Shown: one piece after another, positions 61,501 through 64,000 of the stretch
Numbering within the stretch: position 1 is the first letter of the stretch
Layout of the letters: each line of letters starts with the position of its first letter
NCBI GenBank assembly: GCA_013204555.1
Contig: JABMNO010000049.1
Span: 80,763-144,762 of the forward strand
DNA: 64,000 bases
Direction: 5' to 3'
DNA from: Chloroflexota bacterium
GTDB lineage: Bacteria > Chloroflexota > Dehalococcoidia > Lucifugimonadales > Lucifugimonadaceae
Position numbers and translations under genes: made by a program
The notes under the pieces: generated by a model
The model's input: the letters and a program-made list of their open reading frames with translations, nothing else
What the model was told of the DNA's origin: nothing
The model's database searches: none

Positions 61501-62740
61501 GGATCAGTTGATTGAATTGCGAATCCCAATTAAAGGCACTATTTGCGGTTATGAGAATTAGAGTTGACCTGATGGCTGCGGGATCGGTGATTCCGTCGCT
61601 GAGAAGTTGCATTGCCATCGTCAGCAAGCGTGACTGGACGGGTGCGTTCGCATGTATGCGAAGTATCGATCGCAAATGGGGACCGATTCGCGCGAGCTCA
61701 TCAGCATCGACAAATTCCCAAAGATCTTCACCGAGAAGATCACGGATGCTTGTCTCAAGAACGGACTCATCAGCATCTTGGAAATCGATTCGGCCAATCA
61801 AATACTTGCGATGGCGAGCTTCGCCGAGCAAGATGGAAGGATCCGCCACCGTCCCATCTGAACTCTTGTCTTCGTTCCTATCTAAACCTAGATGCCTGAG
61901 ATCTTCGTCGATCTCGGCCAAGCGACTCGGCACATCGTCACCAGGATTGAACGCAAAAAACATGTCATCCACGTAGCGCCCATAATGGATCGCTTCTGAT
62001 TCCCAGCGTCTGTCAAAATCCGAGAGGTAAAGATTCGAAAGCGAGTGGGCCAAATTGGGACCAATTGGCAATCCACCCCCGAAAGTGGCGGACCCATCGG
62101 AAAGTCTTACTTGATATTCGATGAATGATCGAATAATCGGGATCAGGTCGGAGTCAAGCGGGAGAAGCCTGACTACCATGGATAGCAACTGCTCTTTCTC
62201 TATGGTGGGGTAATAGTTAGAGATATCCGTTATGACGAATTTCGTCTCTGGCTTAAACGTCAGAATAATTTCTGTCGACGCGGAGTACTTACTCCATCCA
62301 TCTCCCCAAGGGCGAAAGAAGCCAGTTGCCCCATTGGACTTATCTCCATGTCGGTGCGCAAACGTGGATTCCGACAGCGCTGAGTCGATGATAGGACCGA
62401 TGAGATTAAGTAGCGATTCCGCAACGATTCCGTCGGCGGGTGAATGGGACGCGAGGATCCTCCGGCCTCCACTAGGCTTGGGAATCGATAATTGGGTCAT
62501 GGGTTGAAACTCGAACCCGCCTCCTAGTATTGATCTCGATATGAGGAGGATTTCATCCGAGAGTCCAGATTCAAATTCGAGAACCTCTGATGGGTCGAAC
62601 GTAAGATCTGCATGCCCTGCCCAATGTTTCCATTGGCTCCACGCTGCCATCAGCAAATCTTCCTCGGCTAGTGCAGTCAGGCTGATTTGGTCGGCAGAAA
62701 CCGGCGGTAATGATTTTGAATTGCGTGCGTTCGTATTCAT
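58595..62740 (-). CDS. Giant reverse transcriptase with helical-repeat, pseudokinase-like and cold-shock-like regions
   Basis: A 1381-aa protein. Residues ~75-315 are a reverse transcriptase: IPKPSGGRRIL, FVITDISNYYPTI (Asp172), GLPIGPNLAHSLSNLYL, YGRYVDDMFFAF (Asp258, Asp259) and LGLDRNEDKSS; all three catalytic Asp are intact. Residues ~320-660 look like an alpha-helical (HEAT-like) solenoid. About 675-870 resembles a protein kinase: LLGSIGQTIQRTGWAQGKF then IRLIGFGLA, where DFG is GFG and the HRD Asp is lost, so a pseudokinase. Around 1228-1295, ATVIRFNFLSGQGVV...DIRFDESAI resembles a cold-shock domain. Two C-terminal helices (1335-1368) form a membrane hairpin. RT assignment is firm; the other domains are inference. 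No Shine-Dalgarno is seen at the ATG. Probably a single-gene defence RT. Confidence 0.9.
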   Translation of the reverse strand: MNTNARNSKSLPPVSADQISLTALAEEDLLMAAWSQWKHWAGHADLTFDPSEVLEFESGLSDEILLISRSILGGGFEFQPMTQLSIPKPSGGRRILASHSPADGIVAESLLNLIGPIIDSALSESTFAHRHGDKSNGATGFFRPWGDGWSKYSASTEIILTFKPETKFVITDISNYYPTIEKEQLLSMVVRLLPLDSDLIPIIRSFIEYQVRLSDGSATFGGGLPIGPNLAHSLSNLYLSDFDRRWESEAIHYGRYVDDMFFAFNPGDDVPSRLAEIDEDLRHLGLDRNEDKSSDGTVADPSILLGEARHRKYLIGRIDFQDADESVLETSIRDLLGEDLWEFVDADELARIGPHLRSILRIHANAPVQSRLLTMAMQLLSDGITDPAAIRSTLILITANSAFNWDSQFNQLIREGDPLTRAIFLRLIIEDAEVRPPTELLVDLASDQDPTIRTLAYSALRVHEVPLSSPGIRSLIDIEIDRGAANPALPSMTRYMATFESIPNELSSTIRNDRDYKGALIELIGHVDHDDRLFVQFNELLIDATPRQYLTLLRRSLIAGDPHLGSAAIEAVPENLLVVLPRIFESSLRRAWQIAVVLENRDFLANMPGISRWSISVNLSSIVRAQALLHLQLIVQRTSDDVVSELALDQFRILVSTDSDNPLRFDDGVPTATVCGTTYRYGDEVLSTPDGVVRIVNLIRPSQKRALLEIIPFSELKRRGFPTLEAWRGYLDGQIRHETSFPSCSIIHDDICYTVYEVDEGFDSVESQLDDLRASSTANLFRLLGSIGQTIQRTGWAQGKFQSAGPQTVYSSSDDEIRLIGFGLACVEPYYGGQVSDPLPREASPQTYQLFLTYLLNEIRASGAASTETDPITLMYKQQPRVSMLFGYIWSRMGSADSSRRYDAWETALRDISSATNAQMALERASVEVGPLSAVEVALYLDFRLAIRRRMPTMSTENTRDFSSEMTRAYLAELERALAVASVVGGDESLSRLSEFENGRGTQFTGKKNRKNLLYLTRVLIGLAERYSDVLGTTNTISLEPGTSPPAELLRAAIWQEAERLVKSRALHFARRSPEEFGKIVDDLTEAERQFERDDTLEIAYSSLGQGVSGRSTSATITVEAFHQLKTWFEGIRWNPGHRGDQFHLRSWNQLSLAGRLLWGGTIIIGKTVEIKFAKPGSETPEIERYIYQYDDVSRSLAMQKASSLEIPELLRSKIDMFVETGSRLQTFARHRATVIRFNFLSGQGVVRYSRMGRSRDIRFDESAITRRFRERRTIAPIPCTIDVADKTGIGEWMSTGPEFLVGRRRSATRKRFHRYWARWLRATTGRKILLAKKGLWVGGLIVFAIGAMNSWWAIGLSSLIAGFLLNETVKIIESRPFRDS

Positions 62741-63315
62741 GTGCGTCAGTAGATTCTAGATCACTCCCGATCCTGACCGGCTCCCCGAATCCTGAAGCAG
62801 CGGTAATGTGAGTTCTCCAAGAGATGCAAGATCGCCCGCACGTTGAATAATCGATATTCCCTTTGGACCAGATTCCGCGATGAAGGTCGACAAAAAGGAC
62901 CGGTTTTATCTGTCGCCATCGCCAGAACGAAAGTAGCCCGTATTTCGCTACCCCATTTTTATTTGTCACTAAAGGCCGACAACACTTCCGGTCAGGTAAT
63001 CTGCACCCATCGCTCTCTAGTGCGTGGGTCTGGGTAATAACTGCAGTAGATGCCGCTGAGGCCGTCGGACAGCTCCCGAAGGGTGAGCGGAAGGGAATCC
63101 CACCCTGCGGCATTCAGCGGCCAGGCATTGGCTCGCTAACGGCGTGCTGATCAATGTCGGATCCCGGTGGCTCAGCCACACCAATCTTCAAACCACGCTG
63201 ATCTATTTGGAGATTTTGCCTGACCCTGATGGAATGATAGTCGAGATTCCATAGCGATCAGAACACATGTGCTAAACTGAGAATCCAATGATACAAGCAG
63301 AAAAGGAATCTCAGC
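62741..63315. other. Non-coding region upstream of the RT gene
   Basis: 575 bp without a convincing gene. It includes T/A-rich stretches (62880-62980) unlike the nearby spacers. A potential extended stem-loop at about 63052-63119 has outer arms CCGCTGA / TCAGCGG and an inner ACC/GGT-rich region. It must contain the promoters of the divergent RT gene (minus) and the small gene at 63316 (plus). Defence RTs often have a templating or regulatory RNA next to the gene, so this is where one would be sought. Confidence 0.35.
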
Positions 63316-63558
63316 ATGGCAATGTTTAACAAGGGCGATAAGGTACGAGTGAAAGACGAAGACGGTCCGTACTCAGGTAGGCGTGGTATGGCTGCCGTTA
63401 TCGTAGAGGTTGGGCCTGCCCCAATGACCGATCCTAGTCTCGGGCCGCTCGGATCATCAGCTCCAGAGGACTGGGTTGAAATCAACCTTGAAGCCGAACA
63501 CTGGTCACCTGGCAGCCGACGAACCTGGGTGCCGGTCCGCATCCTAGAGATCGCCTGA
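63316..63558 (+). CDS. Small KOW/SH3-like protein
   Basis: An 80-aa protein with FNKGDKVRVKDEDGPYSGRRGMAAVI at the N terminus, the pattern of a KOW or SH3-like beta barrel (G-D-x-V...G...G). A second strand set follows (DWVEINLEAEHW, TWVPVRILEI). AAAGGAA lies about 9 bases before the ATG. Such small barrels bind RNA, DNA or ribosomal proteins; function unknown. It is divergent from the RT gene. Confidence 0.65.
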   Translation: MAMFNKGDKVRVKDEDGPYSGRRGMAAVIVEVGPAPMTDPSLGPLGSSAPEDWVEINLEAEHWSPGSRRTWVPVRILEIA

Positions 63559-63666
63559 CCGATCGTTTCGTTAAGTGCGAAAAGGGTGTCGATCAATCCC
63601 TTCGCAATAATCCCTGATGGGTGGGTGTACGGAAACGATCCCTTTCCCGTACACCGCCATCCCACG

Positions 63667-63897
63667 CTAGACACCCCATCCCGCCTCGTGCCAATATAAG
63701 AACATACGTTCTAGTACCTGCTCCACCGGCACGAAGTAATCCCAAATCCTCTCCCTCCCTTCCATATCGAAAACTACATACCAGCTCGTACGGCTGGTCA
63801 GGTCACTGATCGCCATCGCGAGTTCTGGTGCCATCCTGAGCGAGTCGAAGGGCAACGGCTCCCCACGCAATTTCTCTTTCATGAGTTGGGCGTACAC
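63667..63897 (-). CDS. Hypothetical small aromatic-rich protein
   Basis: A 76-aa frame from a GTG at 63897: AELAMAISDL-type helix region then SWYVVFDMEGRERIWDYFVP and VLERMFLYWHEAGWGV. Composition is protein-like but no family is recognised. It overlaps, on the opposite strand, the start region of the terminase-like frame. The segment LPFDSLRMAP is encoded by a common dispersed repeat (63833-63853), which lowers confidence. Confidence 0.35.
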   Translation of the reverse strand: MYAQLMKEKLRGEPLPFDSLRMAPELAMAISDLTSRTSWYVVFDMEGRERIWDYFVPVEQVLERMFLYWHEAGWGV

Positions 63898-64000
63898 CTC
63901 TGGTCCAAGCAGGCCCAGATCATCCGCTCACTCACTCGACACCGACGCGTCGCCGTCCGCTCATGCAACGGCTCAGGCAAAACATTCGCCGCCGCTGCGG
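63886..64000 (+). CDS. Terminase/helicase-like P-loop ATPase, N-terminal fragment
   Basis: The frame running off the right edge reads LGVHLWSKQAQIIRSL, then RRVAVRSCNGSGKTFAAA. LWSKQ...RxVAVRS..GSGKT is the N-terminal adenine-binding plus Walker A arrangement of phage terminase large subunits and related ATPases. The frame is open back to 63715, but upstream of about 63865 it runs through a dispersed repeat and lacks ATG or GTG. The TTG at 63886 is a nominal start only. The gene may be 5'-truncated. It suggests prophage or island material next to the RT gene. Confidence 0.4.
   Translation, partial: MGVHLWSKQAQIIRSLTRHRRVAVRSCNGSGKTFAAAA

Noticed and set aside
62571..63113. 180-codon minus-strand open frame
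   Set aside because: It overlaps the N terminus of the RT gene in another frame and has Cys/Arg/Ser-rich shadow composition.

Overview
The window looks like a piece of a moderately GC-rich bacterial genome. The most likely source is an uncultured Chloroflexota of the Dehalococcoidia/SAR202 type. The pointers are five mandelate-racemase-type enolase-superfamily genes within 27 kb, paired nitroreductases, many short-chain/sugar-acid enzymes, and a Cu/cytochrome c respiratory cluster built of lipoproteins with Thr/Pro-rich linkers. This placement is inferred from gene content only; there is no rRNA gene or other taxonomic marker in the window.

Layout. 1-17.4 kb: scattered catabolic genes (creatininase, two enolase-superfamily dehydratases each divergent from a nitroreductase, SDR, MDR, hydroxyacid dehydrogenase, GH4, aldehyde dehydrogenase), three tandem AIM24-family genes, a decayed transposase, trmL and two very small genes. 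17.9-28.4 kb: a tandem enolase-superfamily pair, a secreted CARDB lipoprotein, the three-gene proton-translocating transhydrogenase (pntAa-pntAb-pntB), a fifth enolase-superfamily gene and an MFS carrier. 28.4-37.2 kb: a minus-strand carbohydrate block with NHL-repeat protein, HAD phosphatase, DUF2090/IolC-like aldolase, transaldolase, RpiB, FGGY kinase and two SMP-30 lactonases. Together these can open sugar lactones, phosphorylate sugars or sugar acids and feed the pentose phosphate pathway, while the enolase-superfamily enzymes dehydrate acid sugars.

37.3-56.3 kb: an unusual minus-strand redox region. A Tat-exported four-cluster Fe-S protein, an NrfD/PsrC membrane quinol module and mono- and diheme cytochromes c sit beside a His-rich beta-propeller lipoprotein. 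Around them are Sco1, PCuAC, CopD, TlpA and CcdA/DsbD-type assembly factors and two adjacent NirJ/AhbC/AhbD-like radical SAM enzymes. No molybdopterin subunit, NosZ CuA domain or cd1 cytochrome c domain is visible. Two near-perfect CRP-type palindromes lie upstream of transcription units here.

56.5-64 kb: F420/NADP-type Rossmann reductase and aldo-keto reductase, a tRNA-like remnant, then one very large gene (1381 aa) encoding a reverse transcriptase with intact catalytic motifs. It appears fused to a helical-repeat region, a protein-kinase-like domain lacking the catalytic aspartates, a cold-shock-like domain and a C-terminal membrane hairpin. A small KOW-like gene and the edge of a terminase-like ATPase follow. 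The giant RT is the best candidate for an undescribed (probably defence) system; the copper/propeller respiratory cluster is the second.
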